Source: an uncultured Acetobacteraceae bacterium (GTDB lineage Bacteria > Pseudomonadota > Alphaproteobacteria > Acetobacterales > Acetobacteraceae). From it: a DNA stretch of 34,453 bases. Position 1 is the stretch's first letter; each line of letters starts with the position of its first letter. Shown in pieces: positions 15,251 to 22,968 of this stretch. The notes under the pieces were generated by a model that was not told where the DNA came from, made no database searches, and was given only the letters and a program-made list of their open reading frames with translations. The stretch spans positions 1-34,453 of the forward strand of contig CALMVN010000254.1 in NCBI GenBank assembly GCA_937873225.1. The letters run 5' to 3'. A program made the position numbers and the translations under genes.

Positions 15251-16096
15251 TCAAAGGAAGCGGAACGCGATGAGGCTCAGCATGCCGGCGACGATGCTGT
15301 AGATCGCAAAGGGACGAAGAGCCCAGGACTCGTGGTTGCGGAAGTAGTGCATGAGGAACGCCGCGCTCAACCAAGCCGCCACGGCAGCCACCAGCGCACC
15401 GAGAAACGCAGGCCGAAGCGCCTGCCATCCCATGTGAGCATGGTGGAGCTTCAGGAGCTGGGAAACGGTCGCAGCCAGGATGATTGGCAGGGCGATGAGG
15501 AAGGAAAAACGGGCGGCGGTCTGATGATTTACGCCGCGCAGCAGGCCGCCGGTCATCGTGGCCCCGGAGCGGGAAATCCCAGGCAGAAACGCCGTGCACT
15601 GCCAGGCACCGATGAAGACGGCGTCCACGAACGTCAGGCTTGATATCGGTCGACCGGCATCTTCCGGAAGACCGGCCCGCAGCCGGTCCGCGGCCATCAG
15701 GACAAGACCGTTGACGACCAGGAAGCAGGCGGCGATCGGCGGAGTCCCGAACAGGTTGCGAAGGAAACCTTCCAGCACGTAGCCGACGACAACCGCTGGG
15801 ATCGTGGCGACCACGATCAACGCGAGGATGTAGCGGCTTTCCTTGACGTGCATCGGGTCGGCCGCTCCCAGCGCGCCGCGCGCGAGGGCAAACCAGTCGC
15901 GCCAGAAGAACAACAGCAAGGCTACGGCAGTACCGACGTGGAGCATGACGAGGAACGGGAGAAAGGTAAGCCCGTGCTCATCCAGGGTCCAGTGCAGCAA
16001 CCGCGGGACGACCACCGCATGTCCGAGGCTGCTGACCGGGAAGAGCTCGGTGATCCCCTGGAGCAGAGCGAGCACGAGTGCCTGGATGGTAGTCAT
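15251..16096 (-). CDS. uppP: Undecaprenyl-diphosphatase
   Basis: A 281-residue membrane protein of the UppP/BacA family, which hydrolyses undecaprenyl diphosphate to the monophosphate so that the carrier lipid can be reused for peptidoglycan and other wall polymers. The N-terminal QGITELFPVSSLGH corresponds to the conserved (E/Q)xxxE motif (Q13, E17) followed by PxSSxGH, and PGISRSGATMTGG near residue 173 is the second signature (PGxSRSxxT). Seven to eight hydrophobic segments fit the family. It is the first gene of a - strand run (uppP, GDSL hydrolase), starting divergently from the MlaD-like gene, with a 101-bp shared upstream region. Confidence 0.95.
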   Translation of the reverse strand: MTTIQALVLALLQGITELFPVSSLGHAVVVPRLLHWTLDEHGLTFLPFLVMLHVGTAVALLLFFWRDWFALARGALGAADPMHVKESRYILALIVVATIPAVVVGYVLEGFLRNLFGTPPIAACFLVVNGLVLMAADRLRAGLPEDAGRPISSLTFVDAVFIGAWQCTAFLPGISRSGATMTGGLLRGVNHQTAARFSFLIALPIILAATVSQLLKLHHAHMGWQALRPAFLGALVAAVAAWLSAAFLMHYFRNHESWALRPFAIYSIVAGMLSLIAFRFL

Positions 16097-16161
16097 TGAA
16101 GGCCCTGACGAAGCGACAGGCTCTGGTGCCGCATAATCCTGCAGGCAGCAAGGCGCTGGAG

Positions 16162-16198
16162 TTGACCTAGGGTGCTGGGGCTGGCTATGGCCTAGCCA
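16162..16198 (+). promoter_or_regulatory. Possible promoter and hairpin at the MlaD-like start
   Basis: TTGACC (16162-16167) and TATGGC (16186-16191) are 18 bases apart and could be -35 and -10 boxes. The first base of the start codon (16198) would then be near +1, which suggests a leaderless message; no Shine-Dalgarno sequence precedes ATG 16198. An inverted repeat TGGCTA/TAGCCA (16182-16187, 16193-16198) covers the same bases. The -10 match is weak. Confidence 0.3.
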
Positions 16199-16683
16199 TG
16201 GCTAATGCGATCACCTCGGGGCGGCACGGCCTCACAGCGACGGCGGCCAGCGCCCTCGTGCTTTGCATCGCCATCGGGTTCTATGGCTATGCTGCCCGTC
16301 TGAACGGAGGCGGGGAGGGAGCGGCCTATCAGCTTCAGGCCACCTTCCTGTCTTCGAACGGCCTGCATCAGGGCGCCGACGTGGTCCTGGCGGGCGTCGT
16401 GGTTGGACGAGTGACTGCCGTCACCCTCGACCGGCGCACCATGGTGTCGGACGTGACCTTCGAACTCGATCAAGCGCTGAGGCTTCCCACCGATACGAGG
16501 CTGTCAATCGGAAGCAGTACCTTGACGTCCGCTGAGGCTCTCCTGGTTGATCCTGGTAATTCGCACCGGATGCTGCCGTCCGGCGCGATGCTTACCGACA
16601 CGTGTGAGCCGACCAGCCTGGAGCAGCAGGTCAGCCAGTACATATTCGGCAATGGTGGAGCAGCGAGCGGCTGCGGCAGCTAG
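16198..16683 (+). CDS. MlaD-like MCE-domain protein
   Basis: A 161-residue protein with one N-terminal membrane segment (about residues 14-33) and an MCE domain (about 42-118), typical of MlaD, the periplasmic hexameric ring of the MlaFEDB phospholipid transporter. The sequence YQLQATFLSSNGLHQGADVV then GVVVGRVTAV is the standard MCE start, and LSIGSSTLTSAEALLVDPGN matches its second half. In most genomes mlaD follows mlaF and mlaE; here it stands alone between uppP (divergent) and a poorly coding stretch, so the partner ATPase and permease must be elsewhere or this is a second copy. ATG 16198 has no clear ribosome binding site. Confidence 0.82.
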   Translation: MANAITSGRHGLTATAASALVLCIAIGFYGYAARLNGGGEGAAYQLQATFLSSNGLHQGADVVLAGVVVGRVTAVTLDRRTMVSDVTFELDQALRLPTDTRLSIGSSTLTSAEALLVDPGNSHRMLPSGAMLTDTCEPTSLEQQVSQYIFGNGGAASGCGS

Positions 16684-17043
16684 GCTGGCATCGTGTATGG
16701 ATCAGGATGCCTGGGTTGATCCGGCGTTCGGCGGCATTCAATCAAGTATGACGACGCATCGGACGGAGAAAAGCAAGGAGATACGGGGTGCATCGGGTGC
16801 CGACGCGGCAGGTCCGACCAGCGGGCACCGCGGCGCAGCAGCCCGTGACACCGCCCGTGAACCCCTCGTTGTGGACCACCATCCTGACCCCGGTTATCAG
16901 GCTAGCCCGGCACAAGGTCTCGCGGAACGGCCCACTGCCGCCCCGTCATCTCGCAACACCGCATCATCAAGCGACCCAGTTCAACCCGAGAGTCGACGCA
17001 CCATATCAACCCACGCCGCTTCGAGCGACTGTCGCAAGTCGGT
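16684..17043. other. 360-bp poorly coding stretch between mlaD-like and ATP-grasp genes
   Basis: I see no recognised gene, tRNA or strong terminator here. Two overlapping + strand frames are open (99 codons from ATG 16748 and 110 codons from GTG 16788), both rich in Pro, Ser, Arg and Thr and without recognised family. The GTG frame has an AAGGAG at 16775-16780. Ends of the flanking genes point toward each other across it. Confidence 0.5.
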
Positions 17044-17120
17044 CTAGTCGTTCAGCGGATAGTGCGCCATCAAGCGGCGTTGCAGGCGCCACGAGGCGAG
17101 GAGTTCAAGAAGTGGGGTAG
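16788..17120 (+). CDS. Hypothetical 110-residue protein (doubtful)
   Basis: A possible gene starting at GTG 16788 with AAGGAG 7 bases upstream (16775-16780). The product is basic and Pro/Ser/Arg/Thr-rich, with a moderately hydrophobic LWTTILTPVIRLARHKVS stretch. I recognise no family. The last 77 bases lie antisense over the C-terminus of the ATP-grasp gene, which lowers confidence; without the good ribosome binding site I would not list it. Confidence 0.25.
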   Translation: MHRVPTRQVRPAGTAAQQPVTPPVNPSLWTTILTPVIRLARHKVSRNGPLPPRHLATPHHQATQFNPRVDAPYQPTPLRATVASRSSRSADSAPSSGVAGATRRGVQEVG

Positions 17121-18123
17121 GCCTGGCTCCGCGCCGCCTCATTTCGGCACCGATCTCGAACGCGATCCTGTAATGCTTGAACTGGTCGCGGTAGGCCGCC
17201 CACAACGACATGCGGGGGTCCCAGATATGGGTCGCTTCAGACCCTACCCCATTGATCTCGATAATACGAAAGCCTTCTCCGCCACGCAGCGCGGCGGCGC
17301 TCTCGAAGCGCACGTCCAGCCGTCCGAAGTGGAACTCGGGAAAGCCCTGCATGATCGAGTCGACCCGAGCTGACAGGGCACGGGTGATGTCCTGGCTGCC
17401 GTCGGTGAAGATCGAGCCCTTGCAGTGGTTGCCCGCGAAAACGAGCCTGAGGCGCTCTCCCTGCTTCAGCACCTCATCGAGACGATTGCTCAGCCGGGGC
17501 AGGTAAAGCTGGGGGACGTGCCGGGAGCGTTCGTCCTCGAGAACCAGGGTGCGGATGGTGGATCGCCCGTCACCAACGATGATCGGCGCCTCCTTCAATG
17601 TCAGCGAGGTGATCCTGCCGGCTGATGCGCCAGGATTGCGGACGTAGAAGATGCCAGCTTCCCCGTCATGGCTGACCAGTTCCTGGACGACAAGCTCCAC
17701 GGCTCTGGGAAAGGCCGACAGCGCCGCTTCGAGAGCGGCTTGCGTGTCAACCAGCCTGACACCGGTTCCGTTGCAACCGATGTTAGGCTTCACCACCACC
17801 GGCATCGACAGCCCGGCCCGTGCCATGGCCTGAAGCGTTCTGGTTTTATCGTCCACGCCGGTGGTCACGACGATGTAGGGCGCTATCCAGTCGATCGCAT
17901 TGGGCCCTGCCTGATCAAGGATGGTAGTCTTGCGCTCACCGCATAGGCCACCAGTTTCCACCAGGGGATTGGCAGCGGTCGGAAGGCTGAAGCTGCGATG
18001 GCGAAGGCCCATCAGGATCCAGAAGACAACAACGGGAACATAGAACAGCCAACTCGGCCAGAACTCGAAGGACGAGATCGACGTCGGTCGGGTGATCGGC
18101 GTTGACGCGGCCAATGTAGTCAT
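17044..18123 (-). CDS. Membrane-anchored ATP-grasp ligase-like protein
   Basis: A 359-residue protein with one hydrophobic helix (about residues 22-41, FYVPVVVFWILMGL) and then a cytosolic ATP-grasp domain of the D-Ala-D-Ala-ligase/CPSase-like type. Candidate catalytic elements are VVVKPNIGCNGTGV with lysine K112 for ATP, VQELVSHDGEAGIFYVRNPG in the hinge and linker, the metal-binding D270 in FGRLDVRF, and E289/N291 in RIIEINGVGSE. ATP-grasp enzymes form an amide or ester bond via acyl phosphate; the substrate is unknown. A true D-Ala-D-Ala ligase (Ddl) is soluble, so this is something else. Start ATG 18123 overlaps the DedA stop (ATGA), so the two are cotranscribed and may act together at the membrane. 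The frame is open further upstream inside dedA, which is a shadow. Confidence 0.78.
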   Translation of the reverse strand: MTTLAASTPITRPTSISSFEFWPSWLFYVPVVVFWILMGLRHRSFSLPTAANPLVETGGLCGERKTTILDQAGPNAIDWIAPYIVVTTGVDDKTRTLQAMARAGLSMPVVVKPNIGCNGTGVRLVDTQAALEAALSAFPRAVELVVQELVSHDGEAGIFYVRNPGASAGRITSLTLKEAPIIVGDGRSTIRTLVLEDERSRHVPQLYLPRLSNRLDEVLKQGERLRLVFAGNHCKGSIFTDGSQDITRALSARVDSIMQGFPEFHFGRLDVRFESAAALRGGEGFRIIEINGVGSEATHIWDPRMSLWAAYRDQFKHYRIAFEIGAEMRRRGARPTPLLELLASWRLQRRLMAHYPLND

Positions 18124-18698
18124 TCGGGTTCTCCCTGGAGGCGCGCAACGAGGCGCCCCATCAGCACGATCACGACGGCGAACACGACGGCGCCGAACCA
18201 GCGCCAGGCACCGAGGTGGCTGATCAGGAACTGCCCGACATGGCGCGCTACCAGGAACAACAGGGTCGTCCAGATCGAGGTGGCGATGACGGCCGCCAAC
18301 GTGAAGCGGCTGAAGCTTGCGTGGAGATAGCCGCAGCTCGTGTAGGTCGGCAACCGGGCGCCAGGAATGAACCTGCTGATGAAGACCACGCGAAACACGC
18401 GCTGCTCCACCCATTGCCGGCTGCGAAGGCGCCGTCCGTGAGGAAGAAGACGCTCGATTCGGCCTGACAGCGTGGCCAGGCGACCGATACCGTATAGACC
18501 GAGGTCGCCGGCTACGATGCCGACATAGAGCGATCCCAGAGCCAAGCTTGTGGATATCTTCCCGTCCTGTGCCTGCATCGCCGCCAGGATGGTGGCGGCA
18601 TCCTCCAGGATGAAGGTTCCGGTGATGATCGCCAGACCCTGGAGGAGAGGATGGACGCCAGCGGCCTTGAACAGGCCGGAGACGGACAACGAGAACAT
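18120..18698 (-). CDS. DedA/VTT-domain membrane protein
   Basis: A 192-residue integral membrane protein of the DedA (SNARE-associated, VTT) family. The segment VFISRFIPGARLPTYTSCGY is the family FxxRFxPGxR motif in full; four to five hydrophobic segments and a re-entrant loop (ITGTFILEDAATILAAM) fit the fold. Some DedA proteins are flippases that return undecaprenyl phosphate to the inner leaflet, others are linked to phosphatidylethanolamine; the member here is not assigned. It precedes and overlaps the ATP-grasp gene. The 177-bp region before it (18699-18875) carries several GGTGAC-type inverted repeats. Confidence 0.88.
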   Translation of the reverse strand: MFSLSVSGLFKAAGVHPLLQGLAIITGTFILEDAATILAAMQAQDGKISTSLALGSLYVGIVAGDLGLYGIGRLATLSGRIERLLPHGRRLRSRQWVEQRVFRVVFISRFIPGARLPTYTSCGYLHASFSRFTLAAVIATSIWTTLLFLVARHVGQFLISHLGAWRWFGAVVFAVVIVLMGRLVARLQGEPE

Positions 18699-18831
18699 TC
18701 CTTATCTGATCCAGGCGACCGGTAAGGCTCGAACAACTGGCACTTGCCGGATCTCCAGGTCACTCGGACGACCATGACTGGTGACCGGCATCCGGATGGG
18801 GTCCGGGTGCGGTGGCATATCCCCAGGACCG

Positions 18832-18843
18832 GGTGACGTCACC
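18832..18843. promoter_or_regulatory. 12-bp perfect palindrome GGTGACGTCACC upstream of dedA
   Basis: GGTGACGTCACC is exactly its own reverse complement. Related half sites occur nearby: GGTCAC (18758-18763) and GGTGACC (18780-18786). They lie between the asmA stop and the dedA start, about 60-145 bases before dedA, where an operator for a dimeric regulator could be. There is no T-run after it, so a terminator is unlikely. Confidence 0.35.
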
Positions 18844-18875
18844 TGTTTTCTGAGCACCGAACCATCGGACGGGGA

Positions 18876-20885
18876 TCACCTCGATCGACGGCGGGGGGTA
18901 GGTTTTGCCGCGGGATGGTCCTTCATCTCGGTCAAGGCCGCCTGACAGGCACCAGCCTCCCCGACCCCGAATTGGATGGTCGGAAGCAACGCCAAGGGTG
19001 GCAGCAGGATGCCGAGGCCGGTTGCGGTGCCGGCTCGGGCCACCACCTCGGCTCCCGGGGAGATGCCGGGCTTGCCGAGTTTGCCTGTGATGTTGATCGG
19101 TCCCGGCAGCGACCCGATGCTGAAATGGGTGGACCTCGTTGTCAGGCTGTAATCCATGGTCTGGTTTCTGAAGTCAACGGTACCCCGTCCGACGGTCCTG
19201 GCTTCGGTGGTCTGGAGCAGAAAGGTCTGGGTGGACAGGATGCCGTCCTTCAACGGCATGTCGGCAACGAAGCACTGCACCTGGGCACGGTTGGGCATGC
19301 CGAGCGCCGAGAGGAGGGCGTTTCCGAACTCCAGTCCCGCGATATCGGGAAGCAGGGCGCTGATGTCTCCTCCGCCGGACATCACCAGGGTGAGACCGCC
19401 GGAACCGTGGCCCAGCATCGACGCAATGGAGGAACCGTCGGTTGTCAGGTTCGCCTGGCCGCCGATCACGCCTTGTCCATGGAACGTATGCGTCGCCTGC
19501 ATCACGCGGGACAGGTCGATCCGATGGAAGTCGACGTGGGCCCGTGTGTGCAGCGTCTTGCCGGACGGATCCATCAGGATGCTGCTGAAGATCTGACCGG
19601 TCCCGACCGCGAAATCCAGCTGCTTCATGTTGATCGTGCCGTCCTGGATGTCCAGCTTGGCAACGATGTTGTCCAGCGGCAGGTCCGGATTCTCTATGTG
19701 TTCGCCCTTGTAGGAAAGATGAACGTTGGCAGCACGGATTTTCGGCAGGTTGAATGGTGTTGTCGGCAGGACGTCGCCGCTGGCTCGACCACTGGTCTTT
19801 TCGTCGTTGGGCACCGCCTTCGTGTCATGCTGGTGTCCGGGCTTCGACCCAATGAAGCCTCCAAGATCGGCAAGATCGACCCGACGGGAGTTCAAGGTCG
19901 CATCCACGGTCGGAACTCGGGCGGGAAGAACGGTGATGGTGCCGCCGAGGTCACTGGAGCCGACATGCCCTTCGAAGTCCCGGAAGGAAATGCGCTGTTT
20001 CGCGTAGTCGAGGTTGCCCTGGACGCTGTAGGGAGGTGTCTGGGGAATCGGCACGCCGGTCAGCGGGAACAGGAGCGACATGTCCGGACCGGCAAAGAGC
20101 AGCTTGAGGCGAGCGCCGCCGAAGGTGAGGGGCTGCTCGATGGTTCCGACCAGGGAAACATGGGTCGGACCGTTCGCCACCTTGAGGTCGATCGGATACG
20201 GCTTTTCCTTGTCGCGCAGGGACAGGATGGCGCCTCCGACGAAGCGACCGACGATCGGCTGCTTGGCGTAGGTGCCCTTGGCATCGGCAACGATCTGACC
20301 CTGATCGGCAGGGACAGGCCAGTCCGCCGCGTTCGGGGTGTTGCGGGTGTCGACGACTATGTTGAAATCAGCCTTCAGGGGGACGTCGTTGACGTGGACC
20401 TGACCGTCCTCGATCTGCAGCACCCCGATGATCGTCGGACTCGACTTGCCGGTCTTCGGCTTGCTGGAACCGGTTGCGCCGAGGGCCCAGTTGTTGGTTC
20501 CGTCCGCCCTGGCAGACGCGTCAACGGTGGGATGGTCCAGGTCAATCAGGTGAAGCACGATCTGGGAGTGGCGGATCAAGGGAACGACCTCAACCCAGAC
20601 CGTCAGATGCCGGGTTGTCGCGAGCGGATGCGGGAACGCGTCGGTTCCGGCAACGGTGACGTCGTCCGCAACGATCCGGGTGACGCGGCCCAACCGGACG
20701 TGCAGATGCTCCAGCGTCACCTTCCGGCCGAGCGTCGCGCTGGCTTGGCGCTCGACCAGTGGAATGAACCAGTCCCAGTTCCAGAAGATGATGAGAAGGA
20801 TGACGAGCAGCACCGCGATGCCAAGCGCGATCAGGCCGCGCCTCTTGCCCCGGCGGGCCGTTGCTGCCGTCTGCTCCACCGCCAT
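18876..20885 (-). CDS. AsmA-family envelope protein
   Basis: A 669-residue protein of the AsmA-like superfamily (AsmA/TamB/YhdP kin), large beta-groove proteins thought to carry phospholipids between inner and outer membranes. An N-terminal cytosolic stretch with a KRR cluster, one membrane helix (about residues 18-36, IALGIAVLLVILLIIF) and a long periplasmic region fit the family. The C-terminal half contains GMPNRAQVQCFVADMPLKDG and TVGRGTVDFRNQTMDYSLTT, which mark the AsmA C-terminal domain, with an internal linker rich in polar residues (about 410-435). Start ATG 20885 is chosen over a longer frame beginning at 21005 because of GGAG upstream and because the extra part looks like leader. 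It is divergent from the transglycosylase gene. Confidence 0.88.
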   Translation of the reverse strand: MAVEQTAATARRGKRRGLIALGIAVLLVILLIIFWNWDWFIPLVERQASATLGRKVTLEHLHVRLGRVTRIVADDVTVAGTDAFPHPLATTRHLTVWVEVVPLIRHSQIVLHLIDLDHPTVDASARADGTNNWALGATGSSKPKTGKSSPTIIGVLQIEDGQVHVNDVPLKADFNIVVDTRNTPNAADWPVPADQGQIVADAKGTYAKQPIVGRFVGGAILSLRDKEKPYPIDLKVANGPTHVSLVGTIEQPLTFGGARLKLLFAGPDMSLLFPLTGVPIPQTPPYSVQGNLDYAKQRISFRDFEGHVGSSDLGGTITVLPARVPTVDATLNSRRVDLADLGGFIGSKPGHQHDTKAVPNDEKTSGRASGDVLPTTPFNLPKIRAANVHLSYKGEHIENPDLPLDNIVAKLDIQDGTINMKQLDFAVGTGQIFSSILMDPSGKTLHTRAHVDFHRIDLSRVMQATHTFHGQGVIGGQANLTTDGSSIASMLGHGSGGLTLVMSGGGDISALLPDIAGLEFGNALLSALGMPNRAQVQCFVADMPLKDGILSTQTFLLQTTEARTVGRGTVDFRNQTMDYSLTTRSTHFSIGSLPGPINITGKLGKPGISPGAEVVARAGTATGLGILLPPLALLPTIQFGVGEAGACQAALTEMKDHPAAKPTPRRRSR

Positions 20886-21056
20886 GCCTCGCTCCGTTCG
20901 CGGCAGCAACGCCGGGTTGATCGGGCGGTTGCGGATCAGACGCGCGCACATGGAACCTGTCGCCCGACACCGCCCTCTCGCTCTCACGATGCGACTAAGA
21001 CGCAATCTCTCCTGAGCGCGTTGTTCCGATCGGTGGCTTGTGGCACAGCTTTCGCC

Positions 21057-22064
21057 ATGACCACACGCCGTGTCCTGACCCTCGCCATCGCATCGGCTGG
21101 TCTTTCAGCCGCGTTCGGGCCGCGGCCAGCGGCGGCACGTACCATCGGACCGGTTTCGCACAGGAGGGATGGCTCCTACGCCGGCTTCCTGCATCAGGTT
21201 CGGGTCGATGCCTTGCAGCAAGGTGTGTCCGCGTCGGTGCTCGACGTGGCCCTGGCGCTGGAGGTGCCCAACGCGCGCGTCCTTGAGCTGGATCGGCACC
21301 AGCCGGAGTTCACCCTCACCTGGGCGCAGTACCGGAGCCGGGTGATCTCGCCGTCGCGCGAACAGGGCGCAGCCGAAGCCTATCGCGACAACCTGCCCCT
21401 CCTGACCGACATCTGGCGTCGCTACCGGGTCGACCCGCGCGTGGTGGTCGGGATCTGGGGCCTGGAGTCGAACTTCGGCACCCGCATCGGCTCCTTCAAC
21501 GTGGTGGATTCCCTGGCGACGCTCGCCTATGACGGTCGCCGCGCCAGCTTTTTTCGCGCAGAGCTGATGAACGCCCTCCGGATCCTGGGCAACGGCGACG
21601 TCGCGCCGGGATCCATGCTGGGAAGCTATGCCGGCGCCATGGGCCAGCCCCAGTTCATGCCGAGTTCCTATCTGCGCTACGCGGTGGACTATCGCGGCGA
21701 CGGCCACAGGAACATCTGGACGGACCGGGCCGACGTGTTCGCGTCGATTGCCAACTACCTCGCCCGGTGCGGCTGGACGGAAGGCGTACCATGGGGCCAG
21801 CCGGTGACGCTGACCCGTCCGATCTCGGCCTCCCTCGTCGGGCGCCAGGCGGTGCGGCCGCTGGCCTCCTGGACCGAAGCCGGCGTGCGCAGGCAGGATG
21901 GTGCGCGGTTCTCGCAAAGCGACGTACGCGGCGCGCTCCTGCTGCCTGATGGTGCCGGCGGGGACGCCTTCATGGTGTACTCGAACTTCAACGTGATCCG
22001 GCGCTACAACCCGTCCGATTTCTATGCGCTGGCGGTCGGGCTCATCGGCAATGCCGCCGCGTGA
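21057..22064 (+). CDS. mltB: Membrane-bound lytic murein transglycosylase, MltB type
   Basis: A 335-residue exported enzyme of the MltB family (GH103), which cleaves the MurNAc-GlcNAc bond of peptidoglycan to 1,6-anhydro products. Residues 1-28 form a signal peptide with a twin arginine near the start (TTRRVLTLAIASAG). The catalytic acid is E137 in VVVGIWGLESNFG; SYAGAMGQPQFMPSSYLRYA and a following DGHRNIW are strong family markers. No lipobox is seen, so it may be periplasmic rather than a lipoprotein. Start ATG 21057 was chosen because upstream residues in this frame are non-protein-like. The stop overlaps the following rlpA-like start (GTGA). Confidence 0.93.
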   Translation: MTTRRVLTLAIASAGLSAAFGPRPAAARTIGPVSHRRDGSYAGFLHQVRVDALQQGVSASVLDVALALEVPNARVLELDRHQPEFTLTWAQYRSRVISPSREQGAAEAYRDNLPLLTDIWRRYRVDPRVVVGIWGLESNFGTRIGSFNVVDSLATLAYDGRRASFFRAELMNALRILGNGDVAPGSMLGSYAGAMGQPQFMPSSYLRYAVDYRGDGHRNIWTDRADVFASIANYLARCGWTEGVPWGQPVTLTRPISASLVGRQAVRPLASWTEAGVRRQDGARFSQSDVRGALLLPDGAGGDAFMVYSNFNVIRRYNPSDFYALAVGLIGNAAA

Positions 22065-22960
22065 CCAGGTCACGGGGATCCGGCTGCGGTCCCGTCCTCC
22101 TGGGCCTGCTGGTCTGCATGTCTGGCTGCCATCGCCGCCAGGAGCTCCCGGCTCGGCTGCCGCATCCGCATTATGTCGTCGGCCCACCCTGGCAGGGCGA
22201 GGATCATGCCTGGTTCTATCCGAGGGAACAGCTCGATTATCATGCGACCGGCCTTGCGACGGTCGTGTCCGCGCCTCCGGGTGGCCTCACCGCCGACGGC
22301 GAGCGGTTCGATCCGGACGTGATGGCAGCCGCGCACCAGACCTTGCAACTCCCCTGTGTCGTCACGGTCAGGAACCTTGAGAACGGTCGCATCGTCCTGG
22401 TGCGTGTGAACCAACGGGGGCCGGCGCAACAGGGACGGCTGCTGGGCCTGACCGCACGGGCCGGTTCGCTTCTCGGAATGTCCCCCGGCGCTCCGACCCG
22501 CGTCGAGATCACCCTCGACAATGCCCGCAGCCAGGCAGCGTCCGAAAGAACCAGCGGCAGCCCGCGTCTGGACATCGCCGCCGCGCCGGTGGAAGGCGTG
22601 CAGGAGCAGTCGCTCCCGTTGCCGGGGCGCAACGTCGCCGCCTCCACGGATGCCGGTCCGGCAGAACAGCCGGTAGACCCGGCGGCCGCGTCCGCTGCCG
22701 ACGATCGCCTGCCGCCTGTTGTGCGGCAGGGCGCTCCCGATCCCGGTGCCCTGTGGATCGACGGCGGCCAGTTCGGCCAGCGCAGCTATGCCGACCAGGT
22801 CGCAATGGAACTCGGGGGATCGGTCAGGAGCGAGGGGCAGGGACGCCAGGTCGTCTATACCGTCCGGGAAGGGCCGTTCCAGCGGACCCCCGATGCGGAT
22901 GCCGCTCTGGACCAGGCCCGTCGCGCCGGGGTAACGGGAGCACGTATCATCGTCGAGTAG
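22061..22960 (+). CDS. rlpA: RlpA-like septal lipoprotein with DPBB and SPOR domains, catalytic Asp missing
   Basis: A 299-residue lipoprotein. The signal ends at the lipobox MSGC with C23. A double-psi beta-barrel domain spans about residues 58-150 (LTADGERFDPDVMAAAHQTL and VTVRNLENGRIVLVRVNQRG), then a long low-complexity linker (about 155-225) and a C-terminal SPOR-like domain (about 228-299) that binds denuded glycan at septa. RlpA family members are lytic transglycosylases acting at the division site. Active ones carry a His (here H92) and an Asp in VNDRGPF; here the site reads VNQRGP with Q118, and the usual SWYG before it is TVVS. This copy may be inactive and serve as a binder. GTG 22061 overlaps the MltB stop. 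Confidence 0.85.
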   Translation: MTRSRGSGCGPVLLGLLVCMSGCHRRQELPARLPHPHYVVGPPWQGEDHAWFYPREQLDYHATGLATVVSAPPGGLTADGERFDPDVMAAAHQTLQLPCVVTVRNLENGRIVLVRVNQRGPAQQGRLLGLTARAGSLLGMSPGAPTRVEITLDNARSQAASERTSGSPRLDIAAAPVEGVQEQSLPLPGRNVAASTDAGPAEQPVDPAAASAADDRLPPVVRQGAPDPGALWIDGGQFGQRSYADQVAMELGGSVRSEGQGRQVVYTVREGPFQRTPDADAALDQARRAGVTGARIIVE

Positions 22961-22968
22961 GGATCGAA

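Noticed and set aside
17044-18414. Longer N-terminus for the ATP-grasp protein starting at 18414
   Set aside because: The extra 97 codons lie antisense-free but inside dedA in another frame; ATG 18123 with ATGA overlap gives a sensible membrane-anchored protein.
18915-21056. Long + strand open frame running into the transglycosylase gene
   Set aside because: It is antisense to the AsmA-family gene and only the part from ATG 21057 is protein-like, beginning with a signal peptide.
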